64,000 nucleotides of DNA from Patagioenas fasciata (GCF_037038585.1 NC_092521.1:55713898-55777897), one strand, 5' to 3'. Positions 1 to 12,914 are shown, counted from the stretch's first letter. The notes: generated by a model from the sequence alone, not told the origin. Numbers and translations: made by a program.

Positions 1-141
1 GCAGTTCCAAAATTCACAATAGCAGCATCCCAGTATAAGCTATCTAGTATGGTGATTAGATTGAGGGAAATATTAATCTAAATGTTCTTGTTGAAGAGAA
101 GTTTGCAGCGTATTAATTACTACATTTTGGGTTGTATTGGT

Positions 142-776
142 TGTTGAGGGTTTATATTGTGGGGTGACAATAAAACCCTGGCAGATGTATTGTTAACCTC
201 CTCTCCTCCCCCTTCCCTTTTTTCCCCTTCCACTCCCCTCTTCCCACTAAGGACAGGCTATCGGGAAGAAAAGAAGGACAGAGAGAAGAGAGTTGGAAAA
301 ATTAAAAATGTTATACTAATGCTACTAATAAGAATAGAGAAAATAATACAAAATATACAAACCCAATCTTGAAAGTCTCAGCAACTGCAGAGCTGGCCCC
401 CAAAGTCCTGGACTGGACTCTGCAGCTAACTGGAGCTGGATTCAGTCTCTCACTAGGCCTCAGTTCGCAAGGTCCTCTCCTAATGTCGGCCATAAGTAAA
501 AATGGAAAAGGGACGAGATCCTCATGATCTCCCACTTTTATATGAAGTATTCACGTGAATGGAATGTTATACACAGTTGGTCAGTTTCTTGGTCACCAGT
601 TTCTTGTCGCCCCTCTCACGAGATATCCGTCCGTGCTTATCAATAAGTTAGCATTCTATTGCTATGTTTACCAAAACATGTATCTGGTTCTCCAGGAGAA
701 TGCAGCTAATATGAAGGCTATAGCTGACAGGCAAATTCACTAAAAGAGAAACTTGTTCTTTAACAAAACCAGGACA
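142..776 (-). mobile_element. Solo LTR of an avian endogenous retrovirus
   Basis: A 635-bp element begins TGTTG and ends CA (as read on +) and is flanked by a perfect 5-bp direct repeat TTGGT (137-141 and 777-781). On the - strand it starts TGTCCTGGTTTTG and has a TATA-like box (catataaaag, complement of about 534-545). Both resemble an abundant avian LTR group that begins TGTCCTGGTTT. A 5-bp duplication fits class III (ERVL-like) integration, though other classes can also give 5 bp. No gag, pol or env sequence is attached, so this is a solo LTR left by recombination between two LTRs. It sits antisense in a NAPG intron, and the body is too diverged to name a subfamily by eye. Confidence 0.75.
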
Positions 777-1549
777 TTGGTCTAGGAGATCTTGCCCTCG
801 TCATACATTGGAAGAAGAAAAGCAAGATTTCTACTTTTTGTGACTTTCTTTTAATAGTTGATTGAACTGTAAGATAATTTAGGAAGCAGAAAGTAGTTCA
901 GTTGAATACATTGAAATAAAGAAGAAATTCTTTACACATGCAGGAGAGAATTCCAGTGTCAAAATCTGGATTAGTGTTTAACCCTTGTTCCAGAGGTTTT
1001 CCCAGCAACTCTCCATTTCAGCTTTCAGTAGGACTTCAGTAACGAAATACTGAAACAACATTTTTTTTTTTTTACTTAAACTGTGTTTTTAGTGAAATTA
1101 CTTTAACATGTGTACGTTAAATTGTACTTCATTTTTAGAAAGAATTTTTCAAGATCAGTCTTTAAACATCTTGCTCATATTTTCCAAGTCTTCAATTTGT
1201 ATTTTATATATAGAAACTCATTATGGATTTTTTTTCTAGAGTAAAGTGGAGGAGAAGTGTGTTGACCAGTTAGGAAAAATTGAAAAATGCTAATATTCTC
1301 TTTTTTTGTCTTGACTGTGGTCTTATTGTCAACATGCAAACTAGTGTTGCAGAAAGTTTCATTTTATGCATATGATCTGTGTACCTGGAGAAATCAAAGT
1401 GGTTATTTGCAGTTTGTGGAATAGGCAGTCCATCAGATTCTTGAAAGCTGCTTGCTCTTCTGACGTTAATCAGCAGCATTTAAAGATAGAATAGCTGAGT
1501 GTCAAGTAGATTGCTGAAATACCCTAAATGAATTCTTAATTTCCTTCAG

Positions 1550-1679
1550 TATACCAGGATTTAATGGAAGTGAAGACTGTGCAGCACTAGAGCAACTTTT
1601 AGAAGGGTATGACCAGCAAGATCAGGATCAAGTTTCAGAAGTCTGTAATTTGCCACTCTTCAAATACATGGACAATGAT
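1550..1679 (+). CDS. NAPG: NAPG penultimate coding exon
   Basis: The exon is 130 nt, bounded by a pyrimidine-rich acceptor (ttccttcag) and a consensus donor (gtaagt). Its first base completes a codon begun in the previous exon, and 43 full codons follow. They encode IPGFNGSEDCAALEQLL, then a Gln/Asp-rich stretch (EGYDQQDQDQVSEV), then FKYMDND. In gamma-SNAP this belongs to the C-terminal end of the all-helical TPR-like fold, the part that contacts NSF. It ends in phase 0 and joins directly to the last exon. The match to vertebrate gamma-SNAP is close over the whole exon. Confidence 0.96.
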
Positions 1680-2685
1680 GTAAGTAGGTAATTCCTATGG
1701 ATTTTTTTTTTTTTTTTTTTAATAATACTTTTGCTTGTTCAGGTTGAGAGATTTTTTTTTCTGGTAGAGGAAAATAGGGAGAGCAGCATCCATGTATTTA
1801 TTGTGACTTGCCCTGTCATCCTGCCCTGTGCCTGTGAACTTATTCTTTGCTGCCTGCCCATGTAAATTCTCACATCATTGTTCCTTTCAGATGGTGGGAA
1901 GGCTTAGGTGAAAGAGCAGTTTGTTACAGATTTGCTGAGTTTGTTTGACGAGCTGACCAAAATTCAGTTCTCTTCTGCTGGGATCCTTAGGGGCCAGAGC
2001 AGTTTGCTGCTTTTGCTTTATCTAAGAAATCCCATATAGCCGATATGTGTCCGTAAACTTTACAGAATATGATGCCCATAGGATGGTATTGTTCAATGTT
2101 TTTTCAGTGCTTATACCTTAGCAAGGTGCTAATTCTTATTTTAAGAAAGTAGTTGTGTGTCCACTTCTGTCTGGTTTTTTTAAATTGTACTTGTAAATTG
2201 TAGGAAGTATAAGGATAGGAATGGTATGAAGGAGACGTCCACCAGTGCCAGTTTGTGACTAATTTTACTTTGTCGCTATGTTGAATAGTAAAAGTTAAGG
2301 TACTAGTCTTACTGAAACTTGTAAGACTTTTTACATGATCTATATTAGATAATATATGCAGAGCTGCATACTGAAAACGTATTTTTTATATAACATTTGA
2401 ACCACAGAAGCTGTAGGATGTGTCCAGATTATTCTACATATAATAAGCAGTATCAATACAGATCTCATTATCCCATTCTCAGAGTGTTTGAGGTAGAAGA
2501 AGCGAATCAATGTTAGGCTTAGTTTAAACTGGAAAAATAGACTCTGAAAGCAGCAGCAATCTGTTTTCTCTACAGAATGTTACCTGTTTGTTTGCTGTGA
2601 GTGTCAGTCAATTGTGGGCAGTGTAATTCAACGAGATTTTACTTCTGTGATAGTACAGAAATTAAACTTGTCTTCTTGTTGTCAG

Positions 2686-2835
2686 TATGCCAAGCTTGGT
2701 CTTACCTTGGTGGTCCCAGGAGGTGGAATCAAGAAGAAATCACCAAACGCTGCACAAGACAAAGCAAGAGGACCAGCCGCAGTGGGCTCTCATGCTGATG
2801 AGGAAGAGGATGAATATTCTGGCGGACTGTGCTAG
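2686..2835 (+). CDS. NAPG: NAPG last coding exon with stop
   Basis: This exon begins after the acceptor ttgttgtcag and encodes 49 codons plus TAG: YAKLGLTLVVPGGGIKKKSP, a variable Ala/Gly linker, then the acidic tail DEEEDEYSGGLC. In the SNAP family the extreme C-terminus is needed to stimulate NSF. The linker (about 15 residues after KKKSP) differs from the mammalian sequence I remember, while both ends are conserved; this is ordinary divergence in a flexible linker. There is no frameshift. Confidence 0.97.
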   Translation, partial: YAKLGLTLVVPGGGIKKKSPNAAQDKARGPAAVGSHADEEEDEYSGGLC

Positions 2836-3315
2836 CTACAGACATAGGTTGTCTTAAATATCTGACTTATTTGTGATGTTGAGCATATCCAAAGGTACCA
2901 GATTTACCAGAGCTTCATTGCAATTGTGATACACGAATGCTGATATTAACTTGGCAGCTTCTGAGTGTGATACAGGAGAAAAAACCCAATTGTACCTGTC
3001 GTCTTCAAACACCTTTGTCTTCATTTCTTACTTGGTAGGACCTTCCTCAAGGCCCTGCCTCAGTTGACGGGGAAAAATTTGAGGGAAATTTTTACTAAAA
3101 GCACAGTTTAAAAGAAACCCAAACCCCAGAAGCACTGAAGTAGGGAGAGTGGTACAAAATATTTAAATGCTGGCTTTCAGCAGCTGACACTTTTTGGTCC
3201 TAGTAATATGTTTGTGATTGTTCTCTGAGTTAAATGGCCAGATGAATGATCATATATTTATCTCCTGTTTAACACCATGAAAGGCAGATAGTGCCAGGCA
3301 GGATTTTTCACAAGT

Positions 3316-3336
3316 ATAAGCACTAGGGGGAGCATT
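3316..3336 (+). promoter_or_regulatory. CTCF-like motif
   Basis: The segment agcactagggggagcat fits the core of the vertebrate CTCF consensus (CCACTAGGGGGCGC-like). It lies within the NAPG 3' UTR. The motif match is visible; occupancy is not known. Confidence 0.35.
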
Positions 3337-3486
3337 CGTTTTATTTTGAACATGTTTTTATTCCACTGTGGAATATCCATGTGGGTGTGGCAAATACTAA
3401 GTCAACTTGTTTGAAGCTATCTTGCTAGCTTAAAATTACACACACATCTTCCGTTTTAAGAACTTTATTTACCTGAAGTCTTTGGA

Positions 3487-3492
3487 AATAAA
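3487..3492 (+). promoter_or_regulatory. Proximal poly(A) signal of NAPG
   Basis: AATAAA is followed within about 10-30 bases by a strongly GU-rich run (tgtgtgtctagcatgtgtag), the classic layout of an efficient cleavage and polyadenylation site. It lies about 650 bases after the stop codon, so a short-UTR NAPG transcript is likely. Confidence 0.6.
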
Positions 3493-5654
3493 TGTGTGTC
3501 TAGCATGTGTAGTGTGCGCCTTGGGAATAGAAGGAGTGGATGAACTTTCTTAGCCATGTTTCTGAAGCATGCCAGAACCAAAACAGAAACAGAAGGTAGC
3601 AGATAATGTGCATTGAATATAAAGCTCTGAAGACTATGTTTAACAAAAACTTTGGTGGGATTTTTCAGTTATATATTTGAGTCAATGAGTGTTCTAGGTG
3701 TTTATTTACTGATCAATACACTAATCCATGAAGACATTTTATTCTTTTGTATTTTCAAAGCATAGAACAGGTATCTCTTAGAAGCAGCATTTTTCAAACC
3801 AGCTCAGAATCCAAAGCAACCAAATTTTAATATATCTTCTCTACTTTTATTTGGTTTCAAGTCATTGTGTGTTTTGCAGGCTTCTGTAGTGTCTTAAGCT
3901 TATTTGACCATTTTATGCAAGAAAGTTGACAATACTGGAACTTCTGCATGTGATCTGTTAATTCAGAAGAACCTAATCAAGATCTGCACCAGGATGAGAT
4001 CACTTGGAATTCAGCAGGGATTTGTGTGTGATATGTGATGCCCAAAGTTCAATAAACAGTAGAGCAGAAGCACAGTATGAGTGTTGGTACAGTTCGTGCC
4101 ATGTGTTGAAAAAATATCAAGCTCATGTCTGACATAAGGGATGTCTGATGTCAGTGTGTGAGACATAACTGTTATGAAGGTAAACTTTTAGAGGGTTAAT
4201 ATTCACTTTCCTTGGGGTGGATAGTACTCAATAGCGTTGTGATGGGTGCACAAATTACAGCACAATTCGCAGGCAGGGCTACTGTAAAAGTCATGTTATT
4301 CAATTTAATGGGTGTTCTAAAAGCAGTTTTGTCTCTTTTTATTACATAATAATCATAAAGGGTTTTAAAGTTATTTGCGATGACACCCATAGTTCTTTGC
4401 TGTCTGATAGGTAATTTCCCTTTGTTATTAATGATGTCTATAGAAGTTTTTGTTCTTCTATAAAATAGTCTAAATGAAATTTTGGCAGTTGAGTTGCTTT
4501 TCTCTGATTACAAGTATTCCTGAAAGATGGTTTTGAAGAATTTCCTGTAATTCTTCTTTTTTTGACCATTGAAGCAACTCATTCCAGTTTACTCATCTTC
4601 TGCCTTCTGGATTTATTCATGAAGGCAACCATGCACTTTTTATGGGGAGTTTTTACGGCAAGTAGGAAAAAAACTGCACATGTGGGAGCACTGGGAACAC
4701 TAAATAGTTTTCTTCAAGCTTTTCCTTCCAATTCTGAAATCAGTTTTTTGAATGATCCCAAGGAGTTGACTTTTTTTTGTGTGTGAACAGTTGTGTATAC
4801 CACAGATGACATGCACAAAAACAAAACCTGGGAGCCTTGTGTGTTTCTGTGAAGGAACTTACAAACTTTATTTAAACTCTGCTTGTAACACCAACAGGCC
4901 TTTAGAAGAAAAGTTAAAATTTATGCAATAGATTCTTAAATCATACTCTTCATATTGCCAAAACCATAAAATAGATGTGCAAGACTCTCTTCCATCTCCC
5001 TCAAGATTTTTTCTCTTTTACCCTGTGCCAAGTGTGGAAAATCTGGGACAAACATAACTTGTGCTAAACATGTTAAGCTGCCATTGAATTGAAAGGGGCT
5101 TCTGTGAATCTTAAAAGTAGCATCTTGATCTTTGATTGCAATGTTGCTGTAAAGACCAAATCTGCAGAAATGGAAGTGTCTGAAAATAAGATGGTCTATT
5201 TTATATAACTTATTCTCCTATTTTAGGCAATGAAAGTGTGATGGGAATGTTAACTGCATTTTAGTAAATGTTTAACTATAGAAGTTGTCTGTATATTATG
5301 TGTTAGTGTTTGTTTCTATCTTTCAAAGCAATTTGCACACTTATGTAAATATCATTTAAGTGATTTAAAGTGGAAAAGATACCATTTACAGCAAGACAGT
5401 TTCCAAAACCAGTGTTGACTGTAAAAATAAATTTTGCATGAAGGCTGAGCAATGGCCAATGCAATGTATATGTAAAATCAGATGATTTCTAAATTATCTG
5501 TAATTTAAGACTCAGTATGCCCAAGTGCAGTGTGAAACCTGTGCTTTATTTGTTCTTTTCCAAGTCTGTGGTGTGTTAGAATACAAAATGTGTTTGTAAC
5601 AGCTCTACAGATGCTGCTTCCTGAAAAGAGGCTGTGTGTTTCACCAAAATGAAA

Positions 5655-5660
5655 AATAAA
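5655..5660 (+). promoter_or_regulatory. Distal poly(A) signal of NAPG
   Basis: This is the last AATAAA in the run of sense-orientation signals after NAPG. It is followed by a U/G-containing stretch (catctgtgctagctttcc). Cleavage at about 5675-5690 would end the longest NAPG 3' UTR. The hexamer at 5426-5431 is an alternative. Confidence 0.5.
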
Positions 5661-8054
5661 TCTTGAAATTAACACATCTGTGCTAGCTTTCCCTATTGTT
5701 GATTAGGTCCTGCTGAGCACCACCATTTCAATATCTTTAATCTCAAGCAGATTTTGTGTGTGACTGTTTGTCTGCATATCTTGTCACCAAGCATTGCAGA
5801 TATGTTACGTGACCGAGGACTAAGTCTTTGGAACCTACTGGCTCAGGTTTGAGTGTTGAAAGTCAGTGGTGTCCAATCTTTGTGGCCTATTCGCTAGATA
5901 TTTGCTTACAGCCAGTTGAATTTATCCTACGGGTTTTGTTTTTCTAGCTGACCTTTTGGTACCTTTCTGCTGACTTTCATTATAAGATGCTGACACATAT
6001 TAGGCAATTCTGTCCACTCAGAATAAAAGAGATGTCTGTGTTTTGCCCGTCCTCTAATTGCAACATCTTGGTGATTCATTCTTACCACTTCACTACCCAA
6101 AGGCTTGGATTCAGAAAGTGTAGTTGTTAAATTCAGATCTGCCAATCACCCAATATTTCATTAACAGCACAAAATAGAAATAATTGATTGTCCAGTCCTT
6201 AGTCTTCTTTAATCTTGGCTGATTATGCACGGCAAAGTTATGGCTTAAAAAAAGACTGTGCGTAATGATGAGGAAGGACATACAGATTCTTAGATCTGCC
6301 ACAGAGATAAAGTGCTTGTTGCTGCAGTTAGGCTGGAAGAATACACAAATACACTCCAAGATATACCTGAAATCCAGGAAGGACTGAGAATGTTAATGGG
6401 AGCAGCAGATATGTGAGAAAGGTTCTTGCGCCAAACTGCTTTGAGTGGCAATGCTGACTGACAGGTGCATGCTGTGTGTTTCTGGACTCTGCTGGAGGCT
6501 AAAAAAGGTGCCCGCACCAAAAAACTGTGGAGGATGGCCTACCCATTAGAACTTCAACATCCATTTCTAGCAAGGATAATTTTAGAAATGGTGTTTGCTG
6601 TCAAGCAAGAACACATAAAAGTGACTTAATCACTATTTAGGTCATTGCTTTTTGCTCATTTAAGATGAAAACCTGAGGGCGGGGTGAAGAGGAAGGTTAG
6701 TTTGGTTTTGGATTGATTTGTTCTTTACTTGTTATTTTACTTAAAGTGTCACTGATGTATATTTAAGCAGCTCTACAGATTAAAGTTTGGGAGAAAAAAA
6801 AGTTAATTTATAATTCTATTACAGACTGGGGGGACACACATTTTCTTTTAAAGCAGGGATGTTATTATTATTTGAATGAAAACCGATTCTGTTAAAAATA
6901 CATAAAATAAGTAGGTTTCTGTATGTGCTGAATTAATACAGAAATAGTGAAGAGAATAGAGGCATTTGAAGTATAAATGTGAATTTTAAGAATGCTGTGT
7001 TCATTAGAGTTAATTAACTGTATTTATCACTTGGGTCAGATTTTCAAAGTGGTTTTCATCTGTGGGGATGCAAGCTTGTCATTATTCAGTTGGATATAAC
7101 GGGGAGTTTGAAAAACAACTAGATTTCAACATTTCAAAAGCCACGGATTTTTACACAGTTCAAGAATGCAAACTCTATGACTCTTTGGAAACTTCATTGC
7201 AGAAAAATCACATTTTCTACTATTTTAAAGTCAAACTTGCTCAAATATTTGAATTTGAAGGCTGAGTAAGCTGTACTAAAGTTCTTCAGTGTGACAGGAG
7301 TCATTTCTCAGATGGTGCAAGTAAGCAGCTGTAAAAATGATAAGAACTAAGCTGCTCTTAGAAAAAATAAAACTTTCTGTTGTTATCATCTAGGTTTATA
7401 GTAAGTAGTGAACTTTTTTGATGTAGGAAATAGAGAAAAGAAGCCCTTCCCACCCCAACAACTAGTAATGGTACTAAGATAGGCGCAAGTAGATGTAACT
7501 TTGTAGAGCAGGACGGAATCACTTGGGTTCTATGGGTGGTTGAGTATGAGCAAGGCTATTGATCTCTAAGCCAGTGGTGTGCAGAGACCAGCATGCCCAG
7601 GAGCTGGGCTCATCTCTTCCCCCACCTCGGTGCCTGTTGGAGATGATGTGCCTCAGAGACACATCTGACCACCTTCCAAAAGACTGCGGGCTCTGTGTTT
7701 CCAAGCCACTGTCCACATGCAGTGGAACGGGAGCCAGTGGCAGCTGCAAGGCTGCACGTACGTTTAAAGGAGGTACGTCTGTTGTTGGCTCGTCTGCTGA
7801 GTCTGATTGGAATAGCGGTAACGAGCCAGGCTCTGAGGTGCACGCTGCGGGGATGTTAACTGGTGTGCGACCAGTTTAGATTGCTTGACAGAAACGTTTT
7901 GATATTGGAGTGACAGAAGCATGTGCGAAGTGAAAATGGGTTATCCTTAGTTGTCATGCCTGTTTTGGATGTATATTTATGTGCCATTGTTCTGTGTTGA
8001 GTCTAAACTGCATAACCCAGTTGGATTTGTTTTCCCAGGAGCGTTGTTACTCTG

Positions 8055-8076
8055 GTAGCACTAGATGGTGCCGCAG
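8055..8076 (+). promoter_or_regulatory. CTCF-like motif
   Basis: The segment gtagcactagatggtgccg resembles the CTCF core (CACTAGATGGCGC type) and has the same orientation as the motif near 3.3 kb. It lies in a locally GC-richer patch (about 7.5-8.4 kb) between NAPG and PIEZO2. This rests on the motif only. Confidence 0.3.
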
Positions 8077-9860
8077 AGCAAGCAAAGGGCTTTGCGCTGC
8101 TGCTGGAAGCCTTGGCTCCACGTCTGAGACAACTTCTACGTTTGAACACGCTCAGCTGTGGTATTGCTTTGGTTAGAAACATCTGCACGGGTAACCTGCT
8201 TTTGCTGCTGCTACTTCTCATGACTTGAAACACCCGCCTGAAGTTGTTGAAGAAAGGAGTCCAGCGGGGCCAGCCCATCACCTTGCCCTCCTGCGCTGAC
8301 TGCCCCGCTGCTGGGACAGGTAGGGTCAGTGCTGCCCACAGCCTTGCTCCAGCGTTAACTGCTCTTACAGCCATGGCTCTGGTCATAAGTAAGATGATTT
8401 AACCCATGCAGCATTTTCCAGGATGTCTGGGAATAAATACAGGGCAAATCCTCTCTCCCACTTGTGCTGGTACCCGTCTCCTCCTCACCTGCCTCCCACC
8501 CACCTCCCCAGACAAATGCACTTATTTTTGCCAGTGTTTTATCAGATAATAAATGGGCCCCTCAAAAGATTCAAATCCCAGCTATGAAGGATATAACCAA
8601 TTTGCCTTTCTTCTTTGAACATGGGCCAGGGAACTCAGGTGATGAAGAGGCAGGTTACAGGTGGTGAGTGGGTGAAGATACACAAAAGAGTAGCTGGTGT
8701 GCTGCATAACTTGTTAACAGATTTTTCAATTCTAGCGCTGGCTGATTCTGCTGCAATTGCATCTCTCCTTGCAGCTACAAAATTTTGTGAAATGCCTCAC
8801 GGACAAGATGCAGTGTTAAGGACAGAAATCAACAAGTTGTGGGGGAAAAAAGTGAACTGAAAATGGAAGGAGTGAGGAAGTCATTGTGCAATGGTATGTT
8901 GGCTGATGGAAGAGCGGGCTCCTGCTGGAATTTGCCAAAAGGACTGTGTTTAAAAAAAAAAAAAAAAAAGGCCACTTTCTGATTTATCCACAGAGGCAGG
9001 GAGGGAGGGACGAGGACTGGCATGGCTCCTCTCTTCATGCTGGAGCGAGGTTCTGCTGCCACACGCAGTGTGAGACAGTATGAACACAGAAACGTTCTGG
9101 GATTTGTGTCCTTTGCCTGTCACTAACTGCAACTCAGGAATTAAAAGTAAAAACCTTATAGCAGCAGACAGGGACTTCTTTTTTCTGTGTGTGTGCAGCT
9201 GACAGCTTTCTAGCCAACTCTTTCTGTGCTGCACTGCTCAACAACTGTCCCAGAGTAATTGTGTTAGTAATAATATAGCAGAGAATTCATGAAGTGTAAA
9301 GACCTATGGTACCCCATGTGTCTTATTGGTGCCAAGTGTTTTATTTAACTGACCACCATCCAGTAATTTTCTGGCTCCCATCTTGTATAAATGTATAATT
9401 TTCCAAGCTGAATAGCTGGAGAAAGAATGAGGATCCTCTCAGCTACACTGGAGCCTGGAGTACAGGCTGGTGTGTTAAAGCTGGCTGGGCTTGGAGGGTA
9501 AGGCAGCTGTGTAGCAACACCAACAGAGCAAAATACTGTAAAGCTTTTATAACAGAGATGCAGAAACACTGGTGTATTTAACACACTTCCTTTAAGTAAG
9601 GTATTATTCTAGTACTTCAGCAGTCTTCATGTTTATCCTCTCAAACTGAGCAGATACTACATCTCTTGGGAATTCCTGAGAACTAAGTTTCTTTCAAACA
9701 CGTGCAGAGAGTTATTTCTCTCCCTTTTGAGACACTTTAGACTGATGCCAGAAATAAGTTTGATGACAAGCCCTGCTGCTGAGGAACATCAGAAAAGAAA
9801 GTACTGTTATCTTCGGTTGATTCAGATGGAGGGAGATGTCTGTAGAAGGCTTATGTGTCT

Positions 9861-9991
9861 GGTTTGTTTTTTTTTGTTTTGTTTTGGTGAGGAGTGGGGG
9901 TGCTTTTTTGTTTTGGTTTGAGTTTGTTGTCATTTGTTTTTTGGTTGTTCGTTTTGTTGGGTGTTTTTTTTTTGTTTGTTTGGTTTTTTTT
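9861..9991. repeat. GT-rich low-complexity tract
   Basis: About 130 bases made almost wholly of G and T on the + strand, with imperfect TTTTG and TTTG units. The other strand is correspondingly A/C-rich. It looks like a decayed simple repeat; no gene or consensus element is visible in it. Confidence 0.7.
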
Positions 9992-12914
9992 AATTAGCTC
10001 TCAAAATTGACTAATGTAAGTATTAGGATATTTTTCCTTTGTTGTTCATGCATGTTAGTATGCAATCTGAAATCCAGATAGCTGTTTTTCTGTATGGGTC
10101 ATTCTGTAGCCGCTGGGGGCAAAAAAATTCCTGTGGCAGAGATGGGAGCAGGACGGAAATGAAGGAAGCATTAATGTGCCTGTGCATGCTAGTCACTTGT
10201 CGTCTTTAGATATGTTAAAACAGAAGAACTTGTGGTCTCTTGATGGATAGGCTGTCAAATGGCTTCACATATACGTGATTCTGCTGCATTTTTTGCCTAG
10301 AGATGCTACAATGATGTTGGAACAGGTGTGGATGCCTCATGGTTGGTTTAGTGCAGCCAAACAAAATCTGGCATTAATGACATGCAGCCAAGGTAGTAAA
10401 TGCAAGTAGCAGTCTGAATGTATACACATGCTTTGTACTCCTGCACCTGCATTTATGACATGATAATTTTTGTTTTAGAAGGTCATGGATATCTAAAATA
10501 TGAAATGGGTATGTCAGAAGTAGAGTTTCTTCACAAAACTGATGTGCGGTAATGGGATAAGTTGAAGTTTACTGTAATTTGGGGTATGCATTAATTGCTT
10601 CAATACTTTTGAGGAGATTTCTGTTTCAAAGATAAATTTCTACGTATCTGTTTTGCTTGAGACTGATATTGAGAAGCACGCCACACCTTTGATCGTTCCA
10701 CTGGACTTTGAAATAGTTTGTTAAAAATGTAGGGGGGGAATTTAAAGCAATTTTTTTTTTTTTCAGGAATAGTAAAAAACAGTTAAAGAAAAGCCTATGC
10801 CTGTCGAGTTTTTCTTGTAGAAGATTGCATTGTGGATAATTCTGCTGACTACTGTGTGTAGTCTTGTATTGCTATAACATAAAATGTTTGCCACTTTTAG
10901 ATGTAGATATTGCAGTTGCTAGGACTATGATCTTTATGGACCAGAAGATGGGAAATGTTAATTAATAGATTCAATATGACTGAAGCATAGAAAGAGACAA
11001 GGAGGCAGTATGTGATGTAGAAAGGTGTGGACCTAGAGAACGGAAATCAAGGAAGAGGGTTCCAGCCCAGTGCTAACAGTACTTGTGCCCTCTTATGATT
11101 TCCTGACTGTAAGCGTGAAGAAGGGTGAAGGAACAACTGGAGACATAATGTGTTGTTTGACGAATAACAAAGAACGATAACATGAATCACACATCTCAAG
11201 GTTTGTGTAAATCACATAAATAACTTTTTTTTTTTTTTCCCCAGAGATTTAAAGGTGTTTTGAGCATCATTGACAATTCTGCAACACAGTAGTGGAAAGC
11301 GCATTTTTATGGTGTCTCTTCAGTTAATGTCAAATTTATACTGCATTTATACTGCAAATTTATAATGCATTTCTTCAGTGGAGTTTCCAGATGTACAACA
11401 AATGAACAGAGTGTTTAATAAAGGGGATCCCATTTGCTGTCTGCTGCTTTATTTCCTTTCTCCTTTATTTAGGCGTGTGTATTTTACCTTTGCTGCAGCA
11501 GCAGGAGTATTCCTGGAAGGCCCTGATGCACATCGGTTTCCATTTTTTTTCAGTTTACTTTGAAGGCAAACCAAACCTTTGCTCAGGTAGGATATTCCAG
11601 TAAGTGTTCACCCTTTTGACTATTTTTTTTTTTCTTGATTCTTGACATCTTATTAAATTCACTGCTTTTTAATTGATAGAGTGCCGAACTTGGTTTGCGC
11701 TCACTGGAGAGAAACCAGTAATAAAATTAATGTAGTAACATGGAGCTGGAGCTGACAGAAAGCTCCTGGTCTCTGTCAGCAATCCAGGGTGTGCTCTGTT
11801 CTGGTGGTAGAAAGGCTGGCATTTTGTCACTGTTTTGGGTTTTTATCTTTGACCAAATATAAATACTGGCTGAATGTGACACATGATCGTTATATTTAGG
11901 CCATGTCTGTGTTGGGACTTGTGGCAGATTAAATGAAGGCTTGAATTTAAAATACACCAGCTATTCGGCAGTAACTTTCCACTCTGAAGCAGACTTTTAA
12001 GGGCTGTCATACATCACCAAACTCTTTCTTTGACTGAAGAATTCACACTCCTTTGAGTTAACTGTGGTGTGCCTGACTGAAATAGCACATGCCACGTGAT
12101 ACAGAAGTATAACCTTTTGAGACACTTGGGATAAATGTGAGCTAATTGCTAAAAATATGAATGCTATGTTTCTTGTCAATCTTCTAAGTTATTTCAGTGT
12201 AGTTATTTGTGTGTTTGGCTCTCTTCCCAATTTTCCTAAACATCATCTCTAAGGAGTGTTTAAAGATGTTGATATTCTTGATGTTTAAATGAATGGTTGA
12301 AAATCTCGGGCAGTGATTTACTCTTCATATGAAGATTTGAGTTACTCCTAGACAGCTGTGGTATATTTTTGTTCACCCCATCAATCTCTAAATTATGTTT
12401 GCCCCTCTGGTTCATTTTGTTTAAGGGATGCCACGTTACATATCAACTGTGTGAGCCAGACTGTGATACTTCATGGCTCTCAAATGAGCGTTCCAGGTTT
12501 TTTTGGATGAATGATCAGCAGCCTGTGGACCTTTGGCAAACTCTTATAGTCAGGCTGTGATCAAGTTGTTTGGAGCAGAAGTCTAGGACAATCCTTGGTT
12601 ATAATCTTGTTTCTGCTGGTTGAGCTTTTCAGTGTAAAGGTCTCAATGGTAGGAAGGAGAGGCTACATGAAGCATCTGGGAGCTGCACAACCCAACCACA
12701 TTGACATTAAAAGAATCAGAGGGCAAACTTCTGTAACCAGAAGGAGAGGATGAAGAACTGAGGTAGTCTGTGCACAGATCTGTCCACACCTATGAATGCA
12801 CAGACCTTAAAAAAGTCCCTTTCAGAAGACCACAAGAAATTCCTGAAATAAAGAAACAGCATATTTCTTTTTATTTCTTCAGCAATGCAATGTTGTGTGG
12901 TTCTGTTTGTGGTA

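Larger units (their letters stand above)
1..5690 (+). other. NAPG: NAPG gene, 3' end (partial)
   Basis: This is the 3' end of the gene for gamma-SNAP, a soluble NSF-attachment protein that helps the ATPase NSF disassemble SNARE complexes after membrane fusion. The window holds part of the penultimate intron (1-1549), the last two coding exons, the final intron (1680-2685) and the 3' UTR. The joined C-terminus reads through motifs I recognise from vertebrate gamma-SNAP, including IPGFNGSEDCAALEQLLEGY, FKYMDND, LVVPGGGIKKKSP and the acidic tail DEEEDEYSGGLC. The rest of the gene lies left of the window; I found no further NAPG exon in 1-1549. Apart from a solo LTR and a T-tract at about 1702-1720, the introns hold nothing I recognise. 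The gene runs tail to tail with PIEZO2. Confidence 0.96.
2836..5690 (+). other. NAPG: NAPG 3' UTR
   Basis: This is AT-rich non-coding sequence after the NAPG stop, with no long convincing ORF. Four AATAAA hexamers in the sense orientation lie at 3487-3492, 4051-4056, 5426-5431 and 5655-5660. I take the last as the distal poly(A) signal, which gives a UTR of about 2.85 kb; the others allow shorter isoforms. The exact cleavage site is inferred. Confidence 0.65.

Noticed and set aside
8003..8386. Open frame of 127 codons on - in a GC-richer patch
   Set aside because: The composition is arginine/serine/alanine-biased, as expected from GC-rich non-coding DNA; no motif or start context supports a gene.
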